From: Prosapia bicincta
Taxonomy: Eukaryota > Arthropoda > Insecta > Hemiptera > Cercopidae
Assembly: GCA_036971475.1 (NCBI GenBank)
Contig: JBAIZL010000010.1
Location: forward strand, 10,215,526-10,279,525
Direction of reading: 5' to 3'
DNA length: 64,000 nt
Shown: positions 32,941-44,553 of the stretch, in pieces
Layout of the letters: each line of letters starts with the position of its first letter
How positions within the stretch are numbered: position 1 is the first letter of the stretch
The notes under the pieces: model-generated
The model's input: the letters and a program-made list of their open reading frames with translations, nothing else
Told to the model about the DNA's origin: nothing
The model's database searches: none
Program-made: the position numbers and the translations under genes

Positions 32941-34387
32941 ACAACTTTTCACAAAAGGGGCAAGGCATGCAATATAGCCGTTTCGTCCCATTTGGCTTAA
33001 AATAAATGATAACATGATTTCATAAAACAGCTGATTTTATGATAACAACCTATAAAGGTTATGTAATAGAACAGCTGTTTTAACACATATATTATGTTAT
33101 TTTATTTATATTAATTGCAATCATTTAATAAAAAAACCATAATAAAATTTGTATTTGTGGTCTTAGTAGGAATTAAATTTGAATAATTTTTTTTTAATAT
33201 TAAATGTTTAGAAAATAAGTTGTTATAGAGCAATATTACCCAATATGTTGGCAGCGATAGTCTTGAGCAATGGCAGGCTTAGGCGGCTGTGGTTGCTTAA
33301 CAGTTTAATGAAGCCTTTTTTGCTAAGATGCAAACCCCTTTCCCTTAGATTTTAGAGTAATAACATTATTGAAATTCCTGATGGGGCCTATTGGGTTCAG
33401 ATTAGCTTTACCCAATGAATGGAGTCTGTTTCTGAGGTTTGTTGCTAACAACATAAAAAAAAGACAATTCTACACCGTTTCTTTTAGTAAGTTTAAATTT
33501 CATCTCCCATATATAGTAATAAATAAATATATACTCTATTTCATTTTCTGTATTTATGTCCTTTAATCTTTAGGTTTTTGTATATAACAAGCAGAACATG
33601 GATTTTGTTCAGTTTTAAAACAAATTGCATACCCAGTCTTTTTCCAGTAATGTTTGACTCAGCTGTTGAATCATGTTCCAAAACTTGACAGAAGTGTAAT
33701 AATACTTAAAATGTAAATAGCATAATCCTTTCTAGGTTTGGTGACTTGAACTTATTCCACCAAACTTTATTTCAGCATTCTTGAAAACATAATGATATGT
33801 TAAAACTTGATTTGTAATGACTTCATGGTTTTTTTTTGGAGTTCCTACTGACCTTTCTCCGTTGTATGGGTCTTCCATTAACACTTCTGTATTGTATTCA
33901 CCAAATATAAATAAGGATTTTCAGTGGTCAGGATTATTGATGCTCTAATATAATCATGTTTATCCAACATTCAAATTAAATTACTACTAGTTATAAAATT
34001 TGTTTTATATATTTTGTGTTTATCCTATACAAATAGTGTAAAATGAAGGCTACATAAATTTTGAAATATGACTAATAAAGGGACTTTCACTCTCAAAAAT
34101 TTATATGAATTGTAAATAAACCTTTTAAGCCTACTATTTTAAAATATGCTTAATATACTAAAACAAATTGAAAATTTGGAAGTATGGGTCAAATACAGTT
34201 AATCTTAGAGTATCATGGTCAAGATAAATTGTTTTTCTCTCTTTGTTGCTTGCCAAGATCTTTGCTTGGCCAAATTTCACAGCATATTTTAACTTCTTAA
34301 AAGTTGTATTACCAATATTTATTGATAATTGTTCTGTTGATGGCTTGGACAATTAAAGTAATAATCGATTCTGGATTTATCTTTTAG
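32941..34387. other. Intron, nothing recognised
   Basis: This is ordinary AT-rich intron. The open frames at 33369-33566 (+) and 34158-34352 (-) have no family resemblance that I can see. Confidence 0.5.
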
Positions 34388-34628
34388 GGCATGTAGAGGA
34401 AAACATTTATCATTGGTTGTGCGTTTCTCAACACCTGGAAGACCCGCTGATGATTATGACGTTTCAACGCATAGTAATGATACCATAGGATCTATAAGAC
34501 GGCAAGTTTTAAGAAGGATAAAAGCAGCTGGAACAAGTGTAAAATTAGATTTGTTTATAAATGGAGATGTATTAGACCCAGGGGAAGACAGGAAGCTATT
34601 GTCTCAGATTCCCATCCGGGATAAAACT
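34388..34628 (+). CDS. faf: faf exon 14 of window: ubiquitin-like domain
   Basis: The exon completes an Arg codon and encodes ACRGKHLSLVVRFSTPGRPA, then SNDTIGSIRRQVLRRIKAAG, LDLFINGDVLDPGEDRKLLS and QIPIRDKT. The order beta strand, NDTIGS..R helix, then LDLF..G..LDP..DRKLL is a ubiquitin-like fold. In USP9X this UBL domain lies in the N-terminal half, about one third of the way along the protein. The donor is GTGAGT at 34629, phase 0. Readthrough reaches a PLE end at about 34706. Confidence 0.95.
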
Positions 34629-34659
34629 GTGAGTAAATGTATAATACATATGTGTATGT

Positions 34660-34666
34660 GTGAGTG

Positions 34667-34706
<40 letters not shown>

Positions 34707-34790
34707 CAACAAGATTTCTATTTCAAGACTACAGAGTGGACTCTTACCAAGGTAAGTCTGTCAGTCTCCTAGTCCAAAAAATCTAAATAA

Positions 34791-34850
<60 letters not shown>
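34660..34850. repeat. (TA)n tracts bracketing a short PLE B end
   Basis: TA tracts at 34669-34702 and 34795-34850 flank an 85-bp family B terminal piece (CAAGACTACAGAGTGGACTC through the CCTAGTCCAAAAAATC end). Confidence 0.9.
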
Positions 34851-34852
<2 letters not shown>

Positions 34853-34916
34853 GAAGTTAATATATTACTATTGTAAGTAATTTTATCCACCATTAAGTGC
34901 AATGATTTTACCTTGA

Positions 34917-34958
34917 GTGATGAGGCCCCTTTCGGTCACTTGACCATTGTCGAATCAT
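34917..34958 (-). ncRNA. Hammerhead-like ribozyme motif, PLE A
   Basis: The minus strand reads ATGAT, core TCGACAAT, GGTC-AAGT-GACC, GAA, AGG-GG-CCT, C, ATCACT. Stem III has changed its loop (GG for TG) but kept its pairs. Confidence 0.58.
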
Positions 34959-35569
34959 TGATTTCTTAATTTTTCTGGTGCTGATGTTCGGTCCGTCGTG
35001 TTGGTAATTGTTGACGTCATATACGTTTCCTCTTGAGTCTTGTGTATTATGTTTTTGAATAGTATGTCTTCTGTATATGTTGTTTGTAAATTCATTAAAT
35101 TGTTGTATGTTTTTATAAATGTGGTATTTTTCTAGTGAGTTTAGTTCTATTGGGTTGTTATTTATTTCAAGTATGGTTAGGTTATTTTCGTAATTTGTTA
35201 TTTCATGTTTATGTGATATTAGGTGTGCTGCAACATTTGATACTTTTGAATTTTTGTTTTTGAATGCTCTATAATGTTCTTCAAATCTTATTTTAAATGA
35301 TCTGGTTGTTTTCCCTATGTAAAATGCGTTACAGTTGTTACATGTAATTTTGTAAATTCCTGATAGGTTATGTTTTTCTGAATTTGTTTTGTGGTTTGTG
35401 TTATTAAGATATTTTATTATTTTATTGTTTGGTTTGTATGTTGGAGTGTAGTATTCCTTGTTGTATATATTTGTTATTTTTTTGTATTTTGTTATTGGTG
35501 TATTTATATTTTAGGTAGATTTTTTTATTTTTATTATTTTTCTGTTCCGGTTGTAGTGTTGTATTGAGG

Positions 35570-36265
35570 TTAGGTTTTTTGTGAATTTTGTTGTATATAC
35601 TTTTTTATAAGGTGTTTGTTGTATCCATTTTCTATTGCTATTTTTGTAATGTTATCTAATTCTTCATTTAATTTTTGTTTGTTATCCTGTGTGTATTTTA
35701 TTGCTTTATTTATCATGTTATTGTAAGTGTTAATTTTGTGTGTCCAGGGGTGGTTAGATTTGTAGTGTATTGTGGTGTTGTTGGAAGTAGGTTTCCTGTA
35801 TACTGTAGTTTCTATTTTATTATCATTTATATTTAATGTGATGTCGCGATAGTTGATTGTTCTATTTGTTTCTGTTTCAACGGTGAATTGTATGTTTTCG
35901 TTGTATGTATTTAGTTTGTTTAATATTATGATATGTTCGTTGTGAATGGTAGGTTGGTATATTACAAGTATATCGTCTACATACCTTGTCCATAGTGAAA
36001 TATTGTGTGTGTTTAGTATAGGTTTAATTATTATTTGTTCAAAGTGTTGTAAATATATTTCTGACATGACAGATGATATGGGTGATCCCATGGGGAGTCC
36101 AGTTGTTTCTTTATAGTATATATTGTTAAATTGGAAGTAATTTTGGTTACGTATGTGTTTGGTTAGCGTAATGATACTATCTATTGTGTTTCTTTTTTCG
36201 TTATTGTGTATCAGTTTGTTTTTTATTATTTCTATGGTTTCTTCTATTGGGATACTAGGGTACAT
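35570..36265 (-). CDS. PLE A reverse transcriptase (C-terminal part, open)
   Basis: This 231-residue open frame carries TGLPMGSPISSVMSEIYLQH (RT motif B), TRYVDDILVIYQP (motif C; catalytic YVDD near 35972-35983), a motif D/E region (TINYRDITLNI, ETTVYRKPTSNNTTIHYKSN) and a basic tail. The HYKSNHP.. segment is typical of Penelope RTs, whose RT is most related to telomerase. Motif A and earlier parts lie upstream at 36266-36470 in broken frames. It would prime at a nicked target with the GIY-YIG nuclease, but this copy cannot make a full protein. Confidence 0.85.
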   Translation of the reverse strand: MYPSIPIEETIEIIKNKLIHNNEKRNTIDSIITLTKHIRNQNYFQFNNIYYKETTGLPMGSPISSVMSEIYLQHFEQIIIKPILNTHNISLWTRYVDDILVIYQPTIHNEHIIILNKLNTYNENIQFTVETETNRTINYRDITLNINDNKIETTVYRKPTSNNTTIHYKSNHPWTHKINTYNNMINKAIKYTQDNKQKLNEELDNITKIAIENGYNKHLIKKYIQQNSQKT

Positions 36266-36480
36266 GTTAGTTATGTCATAACTTATTATTTCTGTGTTGC
36301 TGTTTGTTTTTATGTTTTTTATTTTATTAATTAATTTGTATCCATTTTTTATATTGTATGTGTTGTTGATATGTATTTTAGATCTTATGATTTTGTCTAG
36401 TATTTTTGCGATTATGTAAGATGGTGCTGTTGTGAAATTTATTAGTGGTCTAAATGGTTTATTATTGTAGTAATTTTATC

Positions 36481-36796
36481 ACTTAATATAACAACAAAAT
36501 AAAATTACTACAATAGTAAATATTAACTTCATAAAGTCAGTGCAACGGAAAAACAATGGATAACGTAAAATATCAAGAATTTAACACCTACCAAGGTAAA
36601 CAACTGTACCGGAAATATTAATATATTTCCAGAATTGCATCAATAAAATAAATTTTAATAAAAAAATGCTTACCACTTAATATAACACCAAAAGAGTGAT
36701 TCGACAATGGTCAAGTGACCGAAAGGTGCCTCATCACACAAGGTAAAATCATTGCACTTAATGGTGGATAAAATTACTACAATAGTAAATATTAAC

Positions 36797-36845
<49 letters not shown>
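36481..36845 (+). repeat. PLE A terminal repeats, + orientation
   Basis: Two partial copies of the A terminal sequence (CAGTGCAACGGAAAAACAATG, shortened here, with AGTAATATTAACTTCAT-type words) are followed by a (TA)n tract at 36800-36842. Confidence 0.75.
36696..36737 (+). ncRNA. Hammerhead-like ribozyme motif, PLE A (best-preserved copy)
   Basis: In order: stem I AGTGAT (paired with ATCAC at 36733), core TCGACAAT (36701-36708), stem II GGTC-AAGT-GACC (36709-36720), GAA (36721-36723), stem III AGG-TG-CCT (36724-36731) and cleavage-site C at 36732. Every helix of a type I hammerhead forms without mismatch. The deviations are U3-A8 for C3-G8, C for U4, and one extra base before stem II. Small PLE-linked hammerhead variants have been reported, to my knowledge. 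Confidence 0.65.
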
Positions 36846-36846
<1 letters not shown>

Positions 36847-36847
36847 T

Positions 36848-37503
36848 AGGTTAGTTTTGTTTGGTAAAGATTATTTAGATTTTTTGGACTAGGAGACTGA
36901 CAGACTTACCTTGGTAAGAGTCCACTCTGTAGTCTTGAAATAGAAACACATAAAAGCACTTAAACTATGATATATTTCAACGACACAGTGGTCTTTGTCA
37001 ATAGAATAGAAAACACAAAAAGAAATATGAGAGTTTAAGTGCTTTTATGTGTTTCTATTTCAAGACTACAGAGTGGACTCTTACCAAGGTAAGTCTGTCA
37101 GTCTCCTAGTCCAAAAAATCTATATATAGATTTTTTGGACTAGGAGACTGACAGACTTACCTTGGTAAGAGTCCACACTGTAGTCTTGAAATAGAAACAC
37201 ATAAAAGCACTTAAACAATGATATATTTCAACCACACAGTGGTCTTTATCAATCGAAGAGAAAACACAAAAAGAAATATGAGAGAATGAAATAAATAAAT
37301 ATTTATTTTATTTCATTCTCTCATATTTCTTTTTGTGTTTTCTCTTCGATTGATAAAGACCACTGTGTGGTTGAAATATATCATTGTTTAAGTGCTTTTA
37401 TGTGTTTCTATTTCAAGACTACAGTGTGGACTCTTACCAAGGTAAGTCTGTCAGTCTCCTAGTCCAAAAAATCTAAATAATCTTTACCAACCAAAACTAA
37501 CCT

Positions 37504-37577
<74 letters not shown>
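36848..37577. repeat. PLE B terminal repeats: palindromic cluster
   Basis: Terminal regions lie at about 36848-37033 (-), 37034-37125 (+), 37126-37300 (-) and 37301-37505 (+). The last two make a palindrome centred at about 37302 (AAATAAATATTTATTT) with arms of about 170 bp. Each long copy contains the hammerhead-like B motif. A (TA)n tract of about 70 bp closes the cluster. Confidence 0.8.
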
Positions 37578-37579
<2 letters not shown>

Positions 37580-38330
37580 TTAGTTCTAGTAGAGCTTAAA
37601 GCTTATTTAGGAATTTTTGGACTTGATAGGAGACTGACAGACTTACCTAAAGGCAATAGTCCAAAACTGCAATCTCTTGGAAATAAGCACATATAAAACA
37701 CTTAATACACTATTATTTGAAATATTTCGATCAACATGATCTTCTTCAGTCAAGAAAGAGAAAAACAAAACAAAAGATTGAAGTGAACCACAGATGTGTA
37801 TAAACATCCAAATGTCAAAGATTCACAGATTTATAGTTTATGATATAGTGCTATATGTGATATGTGTAGAAATTGTTATATGTGAATCGTGTAAAGATTG
37901 GTTACTTGAAACTAGATATTAATAGTCTGTCAGAAGGAAGGTAATGGAGTTGTTAAAAATGGTAGAAGTTAGGGGGAAGTTAAAAGGAGTTTTATCTGAT
38001 GTTGAGGTTAGGAGGCTCTCTAGATTTGGTATACCACTTGTATGATAACTCCCATCTTCTTAATTCTGAAGAGTTGCAATCAGGGGGGAGGGCTTTAATT
38101 ATTTTGGTGGTATAGCAATCATTGAAAGAGATGATGTTTGGACTAGCAGCGTGTTGAGCGGTTGGCCTGTCTATGTTCATGGTTCCAACGTCATGTCTGT
38201 GGCCATTCATTCTGAGAGACCATCCGTGGTAAGGCCTATGTACTGTGCCGGGCAAAATTTACATTGTAACTGGTATATTACATTACTGGATGTACAAGTA
38301 TGATGACCCTGAATCCTGAAATCTGTTTCG
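37578..38330 (-). pseudogene. PLE family C 3' fragment, minus strand
   Basis: After the terminal region (37578-37990), the minus strand encodes the family C endonuclease tail: MNGHRHDVGTMNIDRPTAQ, then TKIIKALPPDCNSSELRRWE and SREPPNLNIR. A deletion joins GLTTDG to MNGHRHD out of register at about 38216. It ends near 38330 at a head-to-head junction with the + strand copy. Confidence 0.82.
37717..37754 (-). ncRNA. Hammerhead-like ribozyme motif, PLE C
   Basis: The minus strand reads CTTGA, CTGAAGAA, GATCA-TGT-TGATC, GAA, ATAT, T, TCAA, identical in plan to the copies at 18176 and 39665. Confidence 0.58.
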
Positions 38331-39426
38331 ATATTACCCAAAACTCAAACACACCAACCATTATGTTGGTACAGATATATTCGTAATTTGGACACAGGAA
38401 ATCTCAACACTGGAAAGTTTTTTGAAGGGCATATCACTATGCTCTACACTTCAATTCACCTGGGAGAAATCTGCAGCAACAATCACCTTCTTGGATGTAG
38501 ATGTAACTATCAGAGATGGGAATATCTATACAGGTGTCCACATCAAACCGACGAACCATCTACAATACCTACATTTCAATAGCAACCACCCCATGAATAT
38601 AAAAAGGTCCATACCATACAGTCAGGCAATCAGGGGCAAGAGAATTTGTTCCAACGATATAGCATTGAAAGACTTTAATAGAAAGACCTTACTAGCTTTC
38701 CAAAAAAGAGGATACCCTAAACAACTTGTTGAGGATCAAATCCGCTTGACTCAGTCATCTGATGTACCCAGACCACCTATGGAGGACAAACTGTCTTTAG
38801 TTACAGATTACCATCCAGGCCTAACGAAGCTGAACAAAATATTAAAGGATGGCTTCAAGATTCTTCAAGCTTCCGCCCACACCAAAGATCTTTTCTCAAA
38901 TCCACCACATATTTGGTACAGACAACCGTTCAATTTAAAAAATATTTTAGTACATCCAAAATTACCAGATCCAAGTACTGAAAAACCGCCCAAACTTCCT
39001 CACGGCTCCTTTCCGTGCAATAGACCAAGATGCAAGACATGTCCAATACACATCCCAACAAATAGTATCCATAGCCTAGCAACCAATGTGGACTTCAGGA
39101 TTCAGGGTCATCATACTTGTACATCCAGTAATGTAATATACCAGTTACAATGTAAATTTTGCCCGGCACAGTACATAGGCCTTACCACGGATGGTCTGAG
39201 CATCAGAATGAATGGCCACAGACATGACGTTGGAACCATGAACATAGACAGGCCAACCGCTCAACACGCTGCTAGTCACAACATCATCTCTTTCAATGAT
39301 TGCTATACCACCAAAATAATTAAAGCCCTCCCCCCTGATTGCAACTCTTCAGAATTAAGAAGATGGGAGTTATCATACCAGTGGTATACCAAATCTAGAG
39401 AGCCTCCTAACCTCAACATCAGATAA
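38331..39426 (+). pseudogene. PLE family C RT remnant plus GIY-YIG endonuclease
   Basis: The + strand begins inside the RT at KHTNHYVG (shifted). An 11-nt deletion at about 38376 relative to family B removes the YVDD catalytic codons and shifts the frame. From 38422 one frame of 334 codons is open: LQFTWEKSAATITFLDVDVT, HIKPTNHLQYLHFNSNHP, the linker, RPRCKTCPIH, VIYQLQCKFCPAQYIGLTTD and the SREPPNLNIR end at 39426. The endonuclease half is fully open, so this copy is young, but its RT is dead. Confidence 0.88.
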
Positions 39427-40383
<957 letters not shown>

Positions 40384-40444
40384 GTTAATATATTACTATT
40401 TTTGAGTAATTTTATCCACCATTAAGTGCAATAATTTTACCTTG

Positions 40445-40487
40445 AGTGATGAGGCACCTTTCGGTCTTTGACCATTGTCGAATCACT
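40445..40487 (-). ncRNA. Hammerhead-like ribozyme motif, PLE A
   Basis: The minus strand reads AGTGAT, TCGACAAT, GGTC-AAA-GACC, GAA, AGG-TG-CCT, C, ATCACT. It is the mirror copy of the motif at 40950-40992; both have the shortened AAA loop. Confidence 0.6.
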
Positions 40488-40949
40488 GATTTTTCTCTGC
40501 TGTGGATGCTACGTCCGTGAAGCCGGTGTTTGTTGAAGTTACGCGCACTATTTCTTGATCTGTGTGTATGATATTTCTGTATAGTATGTCTTCTGTATAT
40601 GTTGTTTGTAAATTCATTTACGTTCATTCATGTAAATTCAAAAACAAAAAAAAAAAAAAAAAATTCTAAAGTATCAAAGTTGCAGCACACCTAATATCCC
40701 ATAAACACGAAATTACAAATTACGAAAATAACCTAACCATACTGGAAATAAATAACAACCCAATAGAACTAAACTCACTAGAAAAATACCACATTTATAA
40801 AAACATACACAACAACTTAATGAATTTACAAACAACATATACAGAAGACATACTATACAGAAATATCATACACACAGATCAAGAAATAGTGCGCGTAACT
40901 TCAACAAACACCGGCTTCACGGACGTAGCATCCACAGCAGAGAAAAATC

Positions 40950-40992
40950 AGTGATTCGACAATGGTCAAAGACCGAAAGGTGCCTCATCACT
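40950..40992 (+). ncRNA. Hammerhead-like ribozyme motif, PLE A
   Basis: AGTGAT, TCGACAAT, GGTC-AAA-GACC, GAA, AGG-TG-CCT, C, ATCACT. Stem I is six perfect pairs. Confidence 0.62.
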
Positions 40993-41041
40993 CAAGGTAA
41001 AATTATTGCACTTAATGATGGATAAAATTACTCAAAAATAG

Positions 41042-41092
<51 letters not shown>

Positions 41093-41150
41093 TAATATAT
41101 TACTATTGTAAGTAATTTTATCCACCATTAAGTGCAATAATTTTACCTTG

Positions 41151-41193
41151 AGTGATGAGGCAGCTTTCGGTCAATTGACCATTGTCGAATCAC
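41151..41193 (-). ncRNA. Hammerhead-like ribozyme motif, PLE A
   Basis: The minus strand keeps the core TCGACAAT, stem II GGTC/GACC (loop AATT) and stem I GTGAT/ATCAC. Stem III has one change (GCTG for GGTG), so activity is doubtful. Confidence 0.5.
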
Positions 41194-41195
41194 CT

Positions 41196-41624
41196 GGTGG
41201 ATAAAATTACTTACAATAGTAATATATTAACTTCATAAAGTCAGTGCAACGGAAAAACAATGGATAACGTTAAATATCAAGAATATATATATAAATATAT
41301 TTTTTTTTTAGGTTAGTTTTGGTTGGTAAAGATTATTTAGATTTTTTGGACTAGATTTTTTTTTCTGTCTGTATCCTATTCCAAAAAATCTCTCTTTCTC
41401 TCTCTCTCTCTATATATATATATTTTCTTTTTTGATTCTCTCATATTTCTTTTTGTGTTTTCTCCTCGATTGACAAAGACCACTGTGTGGTTGAAATATA
41501 TCATTGTTTTAAGTGCTTTTATGTGTTTCTATTTCAAGACTACAGAGTGGACTCTTACCAAGGTAAGTCTGTCGTCTCCTAGTCCAAAAAATCTAAATAA
41601 TCTTTACCAACCAAAACTAACCTA

Positions 41625-41674
<50 letters not shown>

Positions 41675-41864
41675 CATAGTCCAATCACTATTGTCGAATC
41701 ACTGGAGGAGTGATTCGACAATGGTCAAGTGACCGAAGGTGCCTCATCACACAAGGTAAAATCATTGCACTTAATGGTGGATAAAATTACTACAATAGTA
41801 ATATATTAACTTCATAAAGTCAGTACAACGGAAAAACAATGGATAACGTAAAATATCAAGAATA

Positions 41865-41915
<51 letters not shown>

Positions 41916-41947
41916 AAATAATAATAATATATATATAATATATAATT

Positions 41948-41990
<43 letters not shown>
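41196..41990. repeat. Mosaic of PLE A and B terminal pieces with (TA)n tracts
   Basis: PLE A terminus (+) 41196-41285, truncated B (-) 41290-41355, B terminus (+) 41430-41628 with hammerhead-like motif, TA tract 41629-41671, PLE A terminus (+) 41700-41865 with a hammerhead-like motif at 41709-41750 (one A lost after GAA), TA-rich tract 41866-41982, then an 18-nt T tract. Confidence 0.75.
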
Positions 41991-41997
<7 letters not shown>

Positions 41998-42746
41998 GGG
42001 TATCCTCTTCTCTGGAGGGCTGTTGATATCTTTGAAAAAACTCATTGAAAACCAAATTCATTCAGCACAATCTTTGGTTCACCATAAACCACAAACAGAA
42101 CAAAATAAACTGTCTTTAATAACAGAGTACCATCCTGGTTTACATAAACTCAACAAGATATTGAGAGATGGCTTCAAAAATTCTTCAAGCTTCCGTCCAC
42201 ACCAAAAATCTTTTCACCGATCCACCGCAAATTTGGTACAAGCAACCTCCCAACCTTAAAAACATCTTAGTACATCCTAAAATACCAGACCCTGATGCAG
42301 AAAAACCACACAAACTTCCTCATGGCTCCTTCCCATGCAATAGACCTAGATGCAAGACGTGTCCAATACACCCCTCAGCAAATAGTTTCAACAGCCAAAC
42401 AACAAAAATGGTCTTCAAAATACAGGGTCATCATAATTGTACATCGAAAAATGTCATATACCAGCTACAATGTAAACTTTGCTCAGCACAGTACATAGGC
42501 CTGACCACGGATGGTCTGAATATCAGAATGAATGGCCACAGACATGATGTTAAAATTATGAATATGGATAGACCAACAGCTCAACATGCTGCGAGTCACA
42601 ACATCACAACTTTTGATGACTGCTATACCACAAAAATAATTAAATCACTCCCCCCTGATTGCAATCCCTCAGAACTGAGAAGGTGGGAACTATCATACCA
42701 GTGGTATACCAAGTCCAGAGAATCCCCTAACCTCAACATCAGATAA
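41991..42746 (+). pseudogene. PLE family B C-terminal fragment (with local inversion)
   Basis: The fragment encodes LKKLIENQIHSAQSLVHHKP, then (after a one-base shift near 42175) KILQASVHTKNLFTDPPQIW, RPRCKTCPIH, QLQCKLCSAQYIGLTTD and the SPNLNIR end at 42746. Bases 41998-42034 are the reverse complement of the segment expected just upstream (compare 16957-16993). The 5' end of this copy is therefore inverted on itself and capped by a T tract. Confidence 0.88.
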
Positions 42747-43137
42747 ATCCATTCATTTTTTTTTTTCTTTTTTTTTTTTCCTCATAATAGCCTTATCTCT
42801 TTTCCCCTGACAGACTTATATAAACTATAATCACCCATATGTTCATGGAAACAATATATATATCTTTAATCTGTGCATCTGTGACATCTGATTTCTACTC
42901 TACACAATCTGTGATTACAATTTATAATTATTTTATTTCATTCTCTCATATTTCTTTTTGTGTTTTCTCTTCGATTGACAAAGACCATTGTGTGGTTGAA
43001 ATATATCATTGTTTAAGTGCTTTTATGTGTTTCTATTTCAAGACTACAGAGTGGACTCTTACCAAGGTAAGTCTGTCAGTCTCCTAGCCCAAAAAATCTA
43101 AATAATCTTTACCAACCAAAACTAACCTAAATATATA
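42747..43137 (+). repeat. PLE B 3' terminal region
   Basis: A T-rich tract follows the stop. Then come the terminal region with a hammerhead-like motif, the GGTAAGTCTGTCAGTCTCCT word and the ACCAACCAAAACTAACCTAA end, before a short TA tract and a Tigger end. Confidence 0.82.
42971..43010 (+). ncRNA. Hammerhead-like motif, PLE B
   Basis: TCGA, core TTGACAAA (42975-42982), stem II GACCAT-TGT-GTGGTT (42983-42997), GAA (42998-43000), ATAT, A, TCATT. Relative to other B copies stem II has C-to-T opposite G, keeping a wobble pair. Stem I is weak. Confidence 0.45.
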
Positions 43138-43139
43138 TA

Positions 43140-44553
43140 CACTGGGTATCGTCTATAACGACCGTTAAGGGGGGATGAAAATTAGGTCGCTATATCCGGG
43201 CGTCGTTATATCCAGTACCTACCTACAAGATGGAGTGGGGAGAATTTTAGACTGAATTATAAAACAAAATTTAAATTAACTTAAATCAAAAACGGGTCTA
43301 TTATTTTATTTAAATGTTACAAAATTAAAATTAAACTATGTACGTACATATTTAACAAAATTATTTTATTTACTAGTTAAAAAGTCAATTTTTATGATAA
43401 AACGTTTCGGAAAGTTTTTTTCTCTATTACGTCGATCCCCTCCTGAATAGAATTTGTACAAAGGTCGTTAACAATAAGGAATTTTTTTATTAACCCCACA
43501 TACCTTACTGCTTCTGCCAAAATAGGTAATTCGTCATCTACCTCTTCATCACCTTCTTCTTCTTCTCCGGTTTTTGCCTTTTCTTCACTGTGAATTCTGC
43601 GTCGGATATGTCATATTCTGTGTTTATTTCACTATCGATTACGTCATAGTCTGGAGTCAGGTCCCTGTTAATATGTGACGGTAATGTGAGTTGTTGTGCC
43701 TATTCTGTTAAGTTTTCGGAGGCTGTATGTTCGGTTCGGAATCCTGCATGGTGATAACAATTCCTTATTGTCTCCGCAGGAACGTCATTCCATGCTTTTT
43801 GGAGGATTAAAATAGCATCCAGTACGTAGATTTTGGTTATACGATTTTCTTCTGTCGTGTAACAATTTCAATACCACCTACCTCCGGAAATTCGTTTTTA
43901 TTTTTTTGTATAACCCCCTGGTCTATTGGTTGTAAGACAGAGGTTATATTTGGGGGCAAAAACACTATTTTAATGAATTTAAATCTTTCGGTGTGGATGT
44001 GGGACGGACAATTATCTATAAACAATAAAATTTTGTTTTTTCTTTGCCAACTGTGCGTCCCAATCTTTCAGAAACCGTGTGAACAAGTTAGACGTCATCC
44101 AGGCTTTTTTATTGTTTTCATAATCCACTGGTAGATTTTCAATCCCTTCGAAGCAACAAGAATTTTTGGATTTTCCGATGACAAAAAGCTTATTTTTAAT
44201 TGAACCCATCATATTAGCAGCAACTAAAACGGTAAGTCTATCTTTGGAAAATTTACCTGTACTACATTTTTCTCCTTTAAAATGCAACGTTCGATCCGGT
44301 GTTAATTTGTAAAACAGTCCCATTTGGTCTGCATTGAAGATGTCTTCATCTTTGTAACCTTCACGAAGAGTCGGCCAAACTGTTTGCAACCATGTGCTGC
44401 ATACACTTGACAAAACGCCAGCTGCCTCACCGGAGATTTTCTTGAAAACGATATTGTGCCGTTGGCAAAAATCGCTGGATCCAACCCTTGGACATTTCCT
44501 CTGAGGTGTTTGGATTTATTCTTTTCCATAACTCGGTGGCTTTTTGTTGTAAA
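43140..44553 (-). mobile_element. Tigger/pogo transposon, truncated
   Basis: The outer end next to TA reads CACTGGGTATCGTCTATAAC, followed by sub-terminal words repeated in mirrored form (GTCGTTATATCCAG). Transposase is encoded on the minus strand, so the visible end is the 3' end. The 5' part, with the first helix-turn-helix, is lost at about 44553 where PLE A begins. Confidence 0.8.
43837..44553 (-). pseudogene. Tigger-type DDE transposase, frameshifted
   Basis: The minus strand reads QKATELWKRINPNTSEEMSK (second CENP-B-type DNA-binding helix region), then after a shift YKDEDIFNADQMGLFYKLTP (first catalytic Asp), KDRLTVLVAANMMGS, and, after another shift near 44015, LFIDNCPSHIHTERF (second Asp) and NITSVLQPIDQGVIQ (third Asp). 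All three acidic residues are visible. The N-terminal DNA-binding half is missing, and at least two frame changes show inactivity. Confidence 0.88.

Larger units (their letters stand above)
34851..36480 (-). mobile_element. Penelope-like element family A (longest copy)
   Basis: On the minus strand this copy carries the RT palm and thumb (35570-36265), a frame-broken GIY-YIG region (about 34975-35560; reading CNNCNAFYIGKTTRSF with gaps) and the terminal repeat with a hammerhead-like motif at its 3' end. The N-terminal RT part beyond 36265 is broken by stops. The flanking pieces at 36481-36845 are terminal repeats of the same family in the opposite orientation. Confidence 0.85.
40381..41195. 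mobile_element. PLE A C-terminal fragments, head-to-head
   Basis: A minus-strand piece (40381-40627) and a + strand piece (about 40680-41042) share the same tail (LNSLEKYHIYKNIHN in the + copy, then the HTDQEIVRVTSTNTGF reading frame and the hammerhead-like motif). They form a large imperfect palindrome around an A-rich centre at 40640-40663. A third terminal piece (-) follows at 41089-41195 after a TA tract. Confidence 0.8.
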
